This document shows, one piece after another, positions 15,589-22,585 of a stretch of 64,000 nucleotides of DNA. The notes below the pieces were generated by a model. That model searched no databases, had not been told where the DNA came from, and saw only the letters and a list, made by a program, of their open reading frames with translations. The translations under genes and the position numbers were made by a program. Each line of letters begins with the position of its first letter. Position 1 is the stretch's first letter. Origin of the DNA: Streptomyces sp. S465 (GTDB lineage: Bacteria; Actinomycetota; Actinomycetes; Streptomycetales; Streptomycetaceae); NCBI RefSeq assembly GCF_026898115.1, contig NZ_CP114036.1:682001-746000 (forward strand). The letters are read 5' to 3'.

Positions 15589-16326
15589 ATGGCCACCTAC
15601 GTACTGGTCCACGGTGCTGGACATGGCGGCTGGTGCTACCAGAAGGTCGCTCGCCTACTGGAGGCTGAGGGTCACACCGTGTACTCCCCGACCCTGACGG
15701 GGTTGGGCGATCGGTCACACCTCGTGAGCCCCGATGTCGATCTGAACATGCACATCACCGAAGTGGTCAACCTCCTCTTCTACGAGGACCTGACAGAGGT
15801 GGTGCTCGTCGGTCACAGCTACGGCGGCACAGTGATCAAGGGAGCCGCTGATCGCGTCAGCGACCGGGTCGGAAAGCTCGTGTTTCTCGATGCCCCCGAT
15901 GGCCGGTCGCAGATCGAGGCATTCCCGCTCCTCCTCGAGGAGAGGGAAAAGGGCCAGGTCATCGACGGTGTCGAGCTAGTACTCCTGCCCAGCGAGGACC
16001 TGGTGAGGTTTTTTGGCGTGACGGACCCCGAGGACATCGCGTGGACGCTGCCACGCCTCACCCCGCACCCATGGAAAACTCTCGAGCAGCCACTCGTCCT
16101 GAACAACGAGCCGACACTGGAGGCGATACCGCAGTACCGGATTGTCTCCACCACAAGTCTGGGTCTTGGTATCCATGACCAGGACCTGATAGCCAAGGCG
16201 CGCGCTGAAGGCCGGTTCTGGGAGATCGACAGTGGACACGATCTCATGATCAGCGAGCCTGAGGCTGTCGCCGGGCTGCTGGCAGAGATCGCGTCCGCAG
16301 CGGTCCGAACCACAGGCGGAGTGTAG
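15589..16326 (+). CDS. Alpha/beta hydrolase (esterase, hydroxynitrile-lyase-like branch)
   Basis: This 245-residue cytoplasmic alpha/beta-hydrolase belongs to the EstC/salicylate-esterase/hydroxynitrile-lyase branch. It has an oxyanion-hole opening VLVHGAGHGGWCY, the TLTGLGDRSHL segment, nucleophile elbow LVGHSYGG (Ser near residue 80) and a late catalytic His in SGHDLMISEPEAVAGLL. An Asp or Glu in the usual acid position (HDQDL) fits. A perfect GAAGGAGGAATC ribosome-binding site fixes the start at 15589. Codon use is less GC-extreme than in neighbouring genes (GAT, CTT, TTT and GTT appear more often), which could mean later acquisition together with the XRE gene. The natural substrate is unknown. 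Confidence 0.88.
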   Translation: MATYVLVHGAGHGGWCYQKVARLLEAEGHTVYSPTLTGLGDRSHLVSPDVDLNMHITEVVNLLFYEDLTEVVLVGHSYGGTVIKGAADRVSDRVGKLVFLDAPDGRSQIEAFPLLLEEREKGQVIDGVELVLLPSEDLVRFFGVTDPEDIAWTLPRLTPHPWKTLEQPLVLNNEPTLEAIPQYRIVSTTSLGLGIHDQDLIAKARAEGRFWEIDSGHDLMISEPEAVAGLLAEIASAAVRTTGGV

Positions 16327-16678
16327 GCATCGGTCGACGATGATGCGGCGGGAGGACTCACCGGGCGCGCTTCTCCCCGTCGGGGTGTCGTCCTTGGCCT
16401 TCTTTCGGCGGGGCGCGGACCTGACCAGGGGACTCGTGGGCCAGACCCTCGCCCTGCGCCGCCTGCCTGCCGCCGCAGCAATTGGTCAGCACAAGACCCG
16501 CCACCAACCGCCCAGGGACACACCCCGGCCGCTTGCCTCGGACCCTCATCCGCCGTCGCGCACATCGTGCAACGATGGCCGGGCGATATCCGGCTGATCG
16601 ATGGGGAAGATCCTCGCTCCCTTCGGCGTTGCTGCCTCGCATAAGCTTTCGATGCGCGTGACAGGAGTGGAACACCGT
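16327..16678. other. Intergenic stretch of about 350 bp
   Basis: No credible gene is visible here. Short open frames on both strands lack ribosome-binding sites and coding-like codon use. The last part (ATAAGCTTTCGATGCGCG, then ACAGGAGTGG) holds the leader and ribosome-binding site of the downstream 6-phosphogluconate dehydrogenase gene. Confidence 0.5.
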
Positions 16679-18133
16679 ATGCCCAGCCCTTCCACCACCC
16701 AGCCCACCGCCCAGATCGGCGTCACCGGGCTCGCCGTCATGGGCAGCAACCTCGCCCGTAACTTCGCCCGGCACGGGCACACCGTCGCTCTCCACAACCG
16801 CACGTTCGCCAAGACCAAGGCGCTGATGGAGGAGCACGGCCACGAGGGGGACTTCGTGCCGACCGAGAGCGCCGAGGAGTTCGTCGCCGCGCTGCAGCGG
16901 CCCCGGCGGCTGATCATCATGGTCAAGGCGGGTGCGCCCACCGACGCCGTCATCGAGGAGTTCGCACCCCTCCTCGAAGAGGGTGACGTGATCATCGACG
17001 GGGGCAACGCCCACTTCGAGGACACCCGGCGCCGGGAGAAGTCCCTGCGCGAGCGCGGACTGCACTTCGTGGGCACCGGCATCTCCGGCGGCGAGGAGGG
17101 CGCGCTCAACGGGCCCAGCATCATGCCCGGCGGATCGGTGGAGTCCTACAAGTCGCTCGGCCCGCTGCTGGAGTCCATCTCCGCCAAGGTGGACGGCACC
17201 CCCTGCTGCACCCATATCGGCCCGGACGGGGCCGGCCACTTCGTGAAGATGGTGCACAACGGCATCGAGTACGCGGACATGCAGCTCATCGCGGAGTCCT
17301 ACGATCTGCTGCGGCGGGCGCTGGGCATGACGCCGGGCGAGATCGCGGAGGTGTTCCGCACCTGGAACGGCGGCCGGCTGGAGTCGTATCTGATCGAGAT
17401 CACCGCCGAGGTGCTCGGGCACACCGACGCGGCCACCGGCAAGCCGTTCGTGGACGTCGTACTGGACCAGGCCGAGCAGAAGGGCACCGGCCGCTGGACC
17501 GTCCAGACCGCGCTGGACCTGGGCGTCCCGGTGAGCGGGATCGCCGAGGCGGTGTTCGCCCGCTCGCTCTCCGGCCACGCGGACCTGCGCGACGCCTCGC
17601 AGGGTCTGCCGGGGCCGTCCGGCAAGAAGCTCACGGGCGCGGCGGCGGAGCGGTTCGCCGACGATGTCGAGCAGGCGCTGTACGCGTCGAAGATCGTGGC
17701 GTACGCCCAGGGCATCCACCAGATCGAGGCGGGCAGCCGGGAGTACGGCTGGGACATCGACCCGGGGGCGGTCGCCCGGATCTGGCGCGGCGGCTGCATC
17801 ATCCGGGCGCGGTTCCTGAACCGGATCACCGAGGCGTACGCCAAGCAGCGCAAGCCCGTCACGCTGCTGACCGACGAGCACTTCGCCGAGGCGCTGGGCG
17901 AGGCCCAGGACGCCTGGCGGCGGGTGGTGTCCACCTCGGTGGAGCTGGGTGTGCCGGCACCGGGCTTCTCGGCGGCGCTGGCGTACTACGACGCGCTGCG
18001 TTCGGAGCGGCTGCCGGCCGCGCTGGTCCAGGGGCAGCGGGACTTCTTCGGCGCGCACACCTACCGGCGGGTGGACCGCGAGGGTTCGTTCCACACGCTG
18101 TGGGGCGGCGACCGCGGCGAGCACACCGTCTGA
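16679..18133 (+). CDS. gnd: 6-phosphogluconate dehydrogenase, decarboxylating
   Basis: This 484-residue enzyme of the pentose phosphate pathway oxidises 6-phosphogluconate to ribulose 5-phosphate with CO2 release. It has the nucleotide fold IGVTGLAVMGSNLARNFA with VALHNRTFAKT, which is the NADP type; VIIDGGNAHFEDT; the catalytic GTGISGGEEGALNGPSIMPGG; and the catalytic lysine motif GHFVKMVHNGIEYADMQLI. The C-terminal helical domain ends with FFGAHTYRRVDREGSFHTLW. Length fits the long-chain dimeric form, so all expected parts are present. The ATG at 16679 sits downstream of ACAGGAG; the in-frame ATGs further upstream have no ribosome-binding site. It is monocistronic and ends at a strong hairpin. 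Confidence 0.96.
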   Translation: MPSPSTTQPTAQIGVTGLAVMGSNLARNFARHGHTVALHNRTFAKTKALMEEHGHEGDFVPTESAEEFVAALQRPRRLIIMVKAGAPTDAVIEEFAPLLEEGDVIIDGGNAHFEDTRRREKSLRERGLHFVGTGISGGEEGALNGPSIMPGGSVESYKSLGPLLESISAKVDGTPCCTHIGPDGAGHFVKMVHNGIEYADMQLIAESYDLLRRALGMTPGEIAEVFRTWNGGRLESYLIEITAEVLGHTDAATGKPFVDVVLDQAEQKGTGRWTVQTALDLGVPVSGIAEAVFARSLSGHADLRDASQGLPGPSGKKLTGAAAERFADDVEQALYASKIVAYAQGIHQIEAGSREYGWDIDPGAVARIWRGGCIIRARFLNRITEAYAKQRKPVTLLTDEHFAEALGEAQDAWRRVVSTSVELGVPAPGFSAALAYYDALRSERLPAALVQGQRDFFGAHTYRRVDREGSFHTLWGGDRGEHTV

Positions 18134-18138
18134 GGCCG

Positions 18139-18185
18139 CGACGGCCGTGTCCCCGCCCCGGGTTCCGGCGGGGGCACGGCCGTCG
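18139..18185 (+). terminator. Strong hairpin terminator after gnd
   Basis: A 19-bp stem with a single mismatch (18139-18157 pairing with 18167-18185; arms begin CGACGGCCGTG and end CACGGCCGTCG) and a 9-nt loop begins 6 bases after the gnd stop. It separates gnd from the convergent MFS gene. Confidence 0.8.
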
Positions 18186-18230
18186 TGCCGTGGTGCGCGG
18201 CGGCCTCGTCACAAGGCGTATGGCGTCGTC

Positions 18231-18340
18231 GTCACGGTGTGGGCGGCGTCGTCACGGTGTGGGCGGCGGCGTCACGGTGTGGGCGGCGGCGTCACGGTGT
18301 CGGAGGCGGCGTCACGGCGTCGGAGGCGGCGTCACGGCGT
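18231..18340. repeat. 20-bp tandem repeat array, about 5.5 units
   Basis: Units of exactly 20 bp (GTCACGGTGTGGGCGGCGGC and close variants) repeat head to tail from 18231. The first units carry GTGT-GGGC, the later ones GTGT-CGGA or GCGT-CGGA. The last unit overlaps the 3' end of the convergent MFS gene, and the TCA in each unit reads as a TGA stop on that strand, so loss or gain of units would move the stop without lengthening the protein much. Confidence 0.9.
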
Positions 18341-19705
18341 GTAGCGGCGGAAGGTGGGCACCGCGGCGGCCAGTGCGAGCGTGATGGCGGCCACCAGCAG
18401 CCCGCCCGCGGTGACCGCCGCGCGGGGCCCGAGGAGGGAGCCCGCGGTGCCGTGCAGCAGATCGGCGAGGCGCGGGCCGCCCGCCACCACCACGGTGAAC
18501 ACGCCCTGCATCCGGCCGCGCATGTCGTCGGTGGCGGCCGACTGGAGGATCGTCCCGCGGAAGACCATCGAGACCATGTCGGCGACGCCCGCGAGGGCGA
18601 GGAAGGCCGCCGCCCACCACAGGCTCGGGCTGAGGCCGAATCCGGTGATGGCCACGCCCCAGGCCACCACGGCGGCGATGACCATCAGACCGTGGCGGCG
18701 GGCGCGGGAGAAGGTGCCCGACAGCAGGCCGCCGGCCACCGCGCCGAGCGGGATCGCGGCGAAGAGCAGGCCGAGCGCGAATCCCTCGCCCCAGGGCGCG
18801 TAGGTGTCCGAGGCGAGCTGGGGGAAGAGCGCGCGGGGCATGCCGAAGACCATGGCGATGATGTCCGCGAGGAAGGACATCAGCAGGATGCGGTGGGCGG
18901 CGATGTAGCGGAAGCCGTCAGTCACATCGCGCCATCCGGCCCGCCGCCCGCCGCCCGCTCCGCTCGCGGCGAGCGGCGGCAGGGCGGGCAGCCGCCAGAC
19001 GGCCCACAGGGTGACGCACAGCGCCACCGCGTCGAGCAGGTAGAGCGTGGGCAGGCCGAGGACGGGGATCAGGGCACCCGCGAGCAGCGGGCCGATGATC
19101 ATGCCCGTCTGGGCGACGGTGGACTGGAGGGCGGCCGCGGCGGGCAGCTCGTCGGCGGGCACCAGGCGGGCGACGGAGGCGTTGCGGGCCGGGGAGTTCA
19201 TCCCGAAGAAGCCCTGCTGGGCGGCGAGCAGCACCATGAGCACCGCCACCGAGTCCAGACCGGCGAAGGACTGGGCCCAGAACAGCACCGAGGTGACGGC
19301 GATGCCCGCGTTGGTGATGAGCATCAGGGTGCGCCGGTCCATCCGGTCGGCGATCACCCCGCCCCACAGTGCGAAGACCACCAGCGGGAGGAGCCCGACG
19401 AAGCTGGCGTAGCCGACCCAGGCCGAGGAACCGGTGATGTCGTAGATCTGCTTGGGTACGGCGACGGCGGTCAGCTGACTGCCGATGGCGGTGACGGTGG
19501 TGGAGCTCCACAGCCGGCGGAAGGGGCGGTGGCGCAGCGGCCGGGTGTCCATCACCCAGCGGCGCCAGCCGGATCTCGGCGGCGGGGCGGGGGCGTCGTC
19601 CTCGGCGCCTGGGGCCGCGAGGGCGTCGTCCTGGGCGGCGGGGGCCGCGCCGCCGTCGCCGGCGGTGGGTTCTATCTCGTCGTCGCTGCTTCGAGCGGTC
19701 TCCAC
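18332..19705 (-). CDS. MFS transporter, MFS_3/EntS-like
   Basis: This 457-residue transporter has about 12 hydrophobic helices. FRRLWSSTTVTAIGSQLTAVAVPKQIYDITGSSAWVG opens the first repeat, DRMDRRTLMLITNAG is the motif A loop, and RGTILQSAATDDMRGRMQGVF in the second half is typical of the EntS/MFS_3 family, which exports siderophores and drugs. The first 60 residues are an acidic, Ala/Pro-rich cytoplasmic tail. I chose the GTG at 19705 because GGAGG lies upstream of it; a GTG at 19732 is also in frame and would add nine residues. The stop codon lies inside the last unit of a tandem repeat. No siderophore genes are adjacent. Confidence 0.85.
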   Translation of the reverse strand: METARSSDDEIEPTAGDGGAAPAAQDDALAAPGAEDDAPAPPPRSGWRRWVMDTRPLRHRPFRRLWSSTTVTAIGSQLTAVAVPKQIYDITGSSAWVGYASFVGLLPLVVFALWGGVIADRMDRRTLMLITNAGIAVTSVLFWAQSFAGLDSVAVLMVLLAAQQGFFGMNSPARNASVARLVPADELPAAAALQSTVAQTGMIIGPLLAGALIPVLGLPTLYLLDAVALCVTLWAVWRLPALPPLAASGAGGGRRAGWRDVTDGFRYIAAHRILLMSFLADIIAMVFGMPRALFPQLASDTYAPWGEGFALGLLFAAIPLGAVAGGLLSGTFSRARRHGLMVIAAVVAWGVAITGFGLSPSLWWAAAFLALAGVADMVSMVFRGTILQSAATDDMRGRMQGVFTVVVAGGPRLADLLHGTAGSLLGPRAAVTAGGLLVAAITLALAAAVPTFRRYTP

Positions 19706-19782
19706 GGCTGGTTCGATTCCTCCTACACGCACTCGGGCCGGGAACCATTGTGACGATCTCCGGCCCGAGCCGTGGCCCCGTC

Positions 19783-20934
19783 TCAGCCTCCGGCCGCGTG
19801 CCGCATCGGCGGCCGGCGGTGGATGGTGCCGCTGGTCGAGGTCAGACGGGTGCCGCTGCCGCCCCAGCGGTCGGCGATGATCTCGGCCGCGATGCTGACG
19901 GCGGTCTCCTCCGGGGTACGGGCGCCGAGGTCCAGGCCGATCGGCGAGGCGAGCCGGGCCAGCGCCTCCTCGCCGAGACCGGTGGCGCGCAGCCGGCGGA
20001 GCCGGTCGTCATGGGTGCGCCGGGAGCCCATGGCGCCGACGTAGGCCAGCGGCAGGCGCAGGGCCACCTCCAGCAGCGGCACATCGAATTTGGGGTCGTG
20101 GGTGAGCACGCAGACCACCGTGCGCTCGTCGATACGGCCCGCCTCCGCCTCGGTGCGCAGATAGCGGTGCGGCCAGTCGGTCACCACCTGGTGCGCCTCG
20201 GGGAAGCGGCGCGCGGTGGCGAAGACCGGCCGGGCGTCGCACACGGTGACGTGGTAGCCGAGGTACGCGCCGATCCGGGCCATGGCCGCCGCGAAGTCGA
20301 CGGCGCCGAAGACCAGCATCCTCGGCGGGGTGGCGTGGACGGAGACGAACAGGGTGAGTTCCTCGTCCATGCGGGTGCCGTCGTAGCCGTAGCGCAGGGT
20401 CTCGGTACGCCCGCCGGCCAGCAGTCCGCGGGCGTCCTCGGCGACGGCCGCGTCCAGCCGCCCGGAGCCGAGGGAGCCGGAGGTGCCCTCGGGCCGTACG
20501 ACGATGCGGCGGCCCAGCCGCCCTTGGGGGTCGGGTCCGTCGACGGCCACGCAGATCACCTCGGCCACCGGCTCCCCGGCGGCCACCGCCGTGGCCACCT
20601 CGCCCAGTTCGGGGAAGCCGGCCGGGTCGATCCGCTCCACATAGACATCGATGATTCCGCCGCAGGTCAGCCCGACCGCGAAGGCGTCGTCGTCGCTGAC
20701 GCCGTAGCGCTCCAGCACGGGCCTGCCGCTGTCGGTCACCTCCTGGGCCAGTTCGTAGACGGCGCCTTCGACACAGCCGCCGGAGACGCTGCCGATGGCG
20801 GCGCCATCCGGCCCGACCAGCATGCTCGTCCCGGGCGGCAGTGGCGAGGAATGCCAGGTCGCCACCACCGTGGCGCGGGCGAACGGCTCGCCCTCGCCCC
20901 ACCATCGGTGCATCTGAGCTACGACGTCTCGCAT
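19783..20934 (-). CDS. XdhC/CoxI-family molybdenum cofactor insertion protein
   Basis: This 383-residue accessory protein helps load or sulfurate the molybdenum cofactor of xanthine-dehydrogenase-type enzymes. An N-terminal CoxI part (residues 1-90) has MRDVVAQMHRWW, GTSMLVGPDGAAIGSVSGGCVEG and LTCGGIIDVYVE. The C-terminal part has the Rossmann-like LVFGAVDFAAAMARIGAYLGY followed by VCVLTHDPKFDVPLL, LAYVGAMGSRRTH and GLDLGARTPEETAVSIAAEI, as expected for XdhC. It is transcribed divergently from the three-subunit hydroxylase genes at 20985, its likely client, across a 50-bp gap with a palindrome. An upstream in-frame ATG at 21006 lies inside the divergent gene and was rejected. Confidence 0.92.
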   Translation of the reverse strand: MRDVVAQMHRWWGEGEPFARATVVATWHSSPLPPGTSMLVGPDGAAIGSVSGGCVEGAVYELAQEVTDSGRPVLERYGVSDDDAFAVGLTCGGIIDVYVERIDPAGFPELGEVATAVAAGEPVAEVICVAVDGPDPQGRLGRRIVVRPEGTSGSLGSGRLDAAVAEDARGLLAGGRTETLRYGYDGTRMDEELTLFVSVHATPPRMLVFGAVDFAAAMARIGAYLGYHVTVCDARPVFATARRFPEAHQVVTDWPHRYLRTEAEAGRIDERTVVCVLTHDPKFDVPLLEVALRLPLAYVGAMGSRRTHDDRLRRLRATGLGEEALARLASPIGLDLGARTPEETAVSIAAEIIADRWGGSGTRLTSTSGTIHRRPPMRHAAGG

Positions 20935-20971
20935 GGAATCCTGTTCCCCTCGCCAGCAATGTAAGAGGTTG

Positions 20972-20986
20972 ATACATTCAATGTAT
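20972..20986. promoter_or_regulatory. Perfect 15-bp palindrome at the xdhC/yagT-like divergent promoter
   Basis: ATACATT-C-AATGTAT is a perfect 7-bp inverted repeat with a 1-nt centre. It lies in the 50-bp gap between divergent genes and its right arm covers the first two bases of the yagT-like start codon. The AT-rich sequence stands out from the GC-rich surroundings, so it is probably an operator, the -10 region for one or both genes, or both. The TetR-type regulator at the end of the operon is the natural candidate to bind it. Confidence 0.65.
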
Positions 20987-21587
20987 GAGCCTCTCACATC
21001 ACTCACCGAGTAGCGACATCACCTTGCGGATCAACGGCACGTCCCACTCCATGACCATCGACAACCGGGCGACGCTGCTGGATGTGCTGCGCGAGCGACT
21101 GGGGCTCACGGGCACCAAGAAGGGCTGTGACCACGGTCAGTGCGGGGCCTGCACCGTGCTGCTCGACGGTGAGCGGGTGAACAGCTGCCTGATGTTCGCG
21201 GTGGCCGCCGAGGGGCGCGAGATCGTCTCGATCGAGGGGGTGGCGGATCTGGCGGACGGCGCGGCGCTGCACCCGGTGCAGCGGGCGTTCCTCAACCACG
21301 ACGGGCTTCAGTGCGGCTACTGCACCCCGGGCCAGATCTGTTCGGCCATCGGGGCGCTGGGCGAGGCCGCGCGCGGCTGGCCCAGCCATGTCACCGAGGA
21401 CACCGCCGCCGGCGTGGCCGCCGTCTCGGAGCTGGACGCGCGGGAGGTGCGCGAGCGCATGAGCGGCAACCTGTGCCGCTGCGGTGCGTACAACGGCATC
21501 GTGGACGCCGTCCTGGAGGCCGCGGGCGCCCAAGGCCCCCAGGACGCCGCCACCGCCGCCACGAGCGGTGCCGGAGGCGCCCGATGA
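20985..21587 (+). CDS. Molybdenum hydroxylase small subunit, 2 x [2Fe-2S] (YagT-like)
   Basis: This 200-residue iron-sulfur subunit belongs to the xanthine dehydrogenase/aldehyde oxidase family. The plant-type ferredoxin cluster motif is CDHGQCGACTVLLDG (about residue 47), and the second cluster domain has GLQCGYCTPGQICSAIG (about 107) and GNLCRCGAYNGIVDAV (about 163). It transfers electrons from the molybdenum site to the FAD subunit. Start choice: the ATG at 20985 is the first in frame; a weak AAGAGG lies 16 bases upstream, so the mRNA may be nearly leaderless. The stop overlaps the next start (ATGA). The C-terminal tail (after residue 178) is Ala-rich. Confidence 0.93.
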   Translation: MSLSHHSPSSDITLRINGTSHSMTIDNRATLLDVLRERLGLTGTKKGCDHGQCGACTVLLDGERVNSCLMFAVAAEGREIVSIEGVADLADGAALHPVQRAFLNHDGLQCGYCTPGQICSAIGALGEAARGWPSHVTEDTAAGVAAVSELDAREVRERMSGNLCRCGAYNGIVDAVLEAAGAQGPQDAATAATSGAGGAR

Positions 21588-22585
21588 AGGAGTTCGCCTA
21601 CGCCCGCGCGGGCGACGCCGACGAGGCGGCCGCGCTGATCGCCGAGCGCCCCGACGCCGCCTACCTCGGCGGGGGCACCAATCTGGTGGACCTGATGAAG
21701 CTCGGCGTCACCGGCCCCGGGCTGCTCATCGACGTCTCCCGGCTGCCGTACGACACGATCGAGCACCGCGCCGACGGCTCGGTGCTCATCGGCGCCACCG
21801 TGCGCAACGGCGAGCTGGCGGGCGATCCGGGCATCCGCGACCGCTTCCCGCTGCTGTCGCAGGCGCTGCTGGCCGGGGCCTCCGGGCAGCTGCGCACGGT
21901 CGCCACGGTGGGCGGCAATCTGTTGCAGCGCACCCGTTGCGGCTACTTCCAGGACGTGACCAAGCCGTGCAACAAGCGCGCACCGGGCACGGGATGTCCG
22001 GCGATCCAGGGCGCGCACCGCGACCTGGCCGTGCTGGGCACCTCCGAGCACTGTGTGGCCTCCCATCCCTCCGACATGGCGGTGGCGCTGGTGGCGCTCG
22101 ACGCGGTGGCGCACGTGCGGTCGGTGGACGGCGGCTCGCGCACCGTTCCGGTGGCCGAGCTGTATCTGCTGCCCGGCGACACACCGCACCAGGAGACCGT
22201 CCTGGACCACGGCGACCTCATCACCGCCGTGGAGCTGCCCCCGCCGCCGCCGGACGCCCGGATGCGCTACCGCAAGGTGCGTGACCGCTGGTCGTACGCC
22301 TTCGCGCTGGTCAGCGTCGCCACTTCGGTGTCCGTGGCAGAGGACGGCTCGCTGACGGACGTGCGGATCGCGCTCGGCGGGGTGGCGCCGCGGCCGTGGC
22401 GCGCCCGGATCGCCGAGGAGCGGCTGCGCGACGGCCGGCCGGACGAGGAGACGCTGCGCGAGGCCGCGCGGGCCGAGCTGGCCGGGGCGCGCCCGCTGCC
22501 GGACAACGCCTTCAAGGTCGACCTGGCCGTTGATCTGATCGTCGCGGGCGTCCGCGACCTCGTCGCGAGGAAGGATCGCGCATGA
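21584..22585 (+). CDS. Molybdenum hydroxylase FAD-binding subunit (YagS-like, with [4Fe-4S] motif)
   Basis: This 333-residue FAD subunit of a xanthine-dehydrogenase-type enzyme has the FAD motif YLGGGTNLVDLMKLG (about residue 26) and the second site GQLRTVATVGGNLLQRTRCGYF (about 105). An insert CGYFQDVTKPCNKRAPGTGC...EHC carries four cysteines, matching the extra [4Fe-4S] cluster of PaoB/YagS periplasmic aldehyde oxidoreductase. The CO-dehydrogenase flavoprotein C-terminal domain (RMRYRKVRDRWSYAFALVSVA) completes it. Translation is coupled to both neighbours by ATGA overlaps. The enzyme likely oxidises aldehydes; no Tat signal is visible in the small subunit, so cellular location is open. Confidence 0.93.
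   Translation: MKEFAYARAGDADEAAALIAERPDAAYLGGGTNLVDLMKLGVTGPGLLIDVSRLPYDTIEHRADGSVLIGATVRNGELAGDPGIRDRFPLLSQALLAGASGQLRTVATVGGNLLQRTRCGYFQDVTKPCNKRAPGTGCPAIQGAHRDLAVLGTSEHCVASHPSDMAVALVALDAVAHVRSVDGGSRTVPVAELYLLPGDTPHQETVLDHGDLITAVELPPPPPDARMRYRKVRDRWSYAFALVSVATSVSVAEDGSLTDVRIALGGVAPRPWRARIAEERLRDGRPDEETLREAARAELAGARPLPDNAFKVDLAVDLIVAGVRDLVARKDRA

Noticed and set aside
16340..16597. 85-codon plus-strand frame between the hydrolase and gnd
   Set aside because: No ribosome-binding site, no recognisable similarity and low-complexity translation.
18231..18340. CRISPR-like look of the 20-bp array
   Set aside because: Units are contiguous without spacers, and no cas genes are present.
18185..19753. 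Plus-strand 522-codon frame across the tandem array and the MFS gene
   Set aside because: Antisense to a clear 12-helix transporter; Gly/Glu/Arg-rich translation with no family resemblance.
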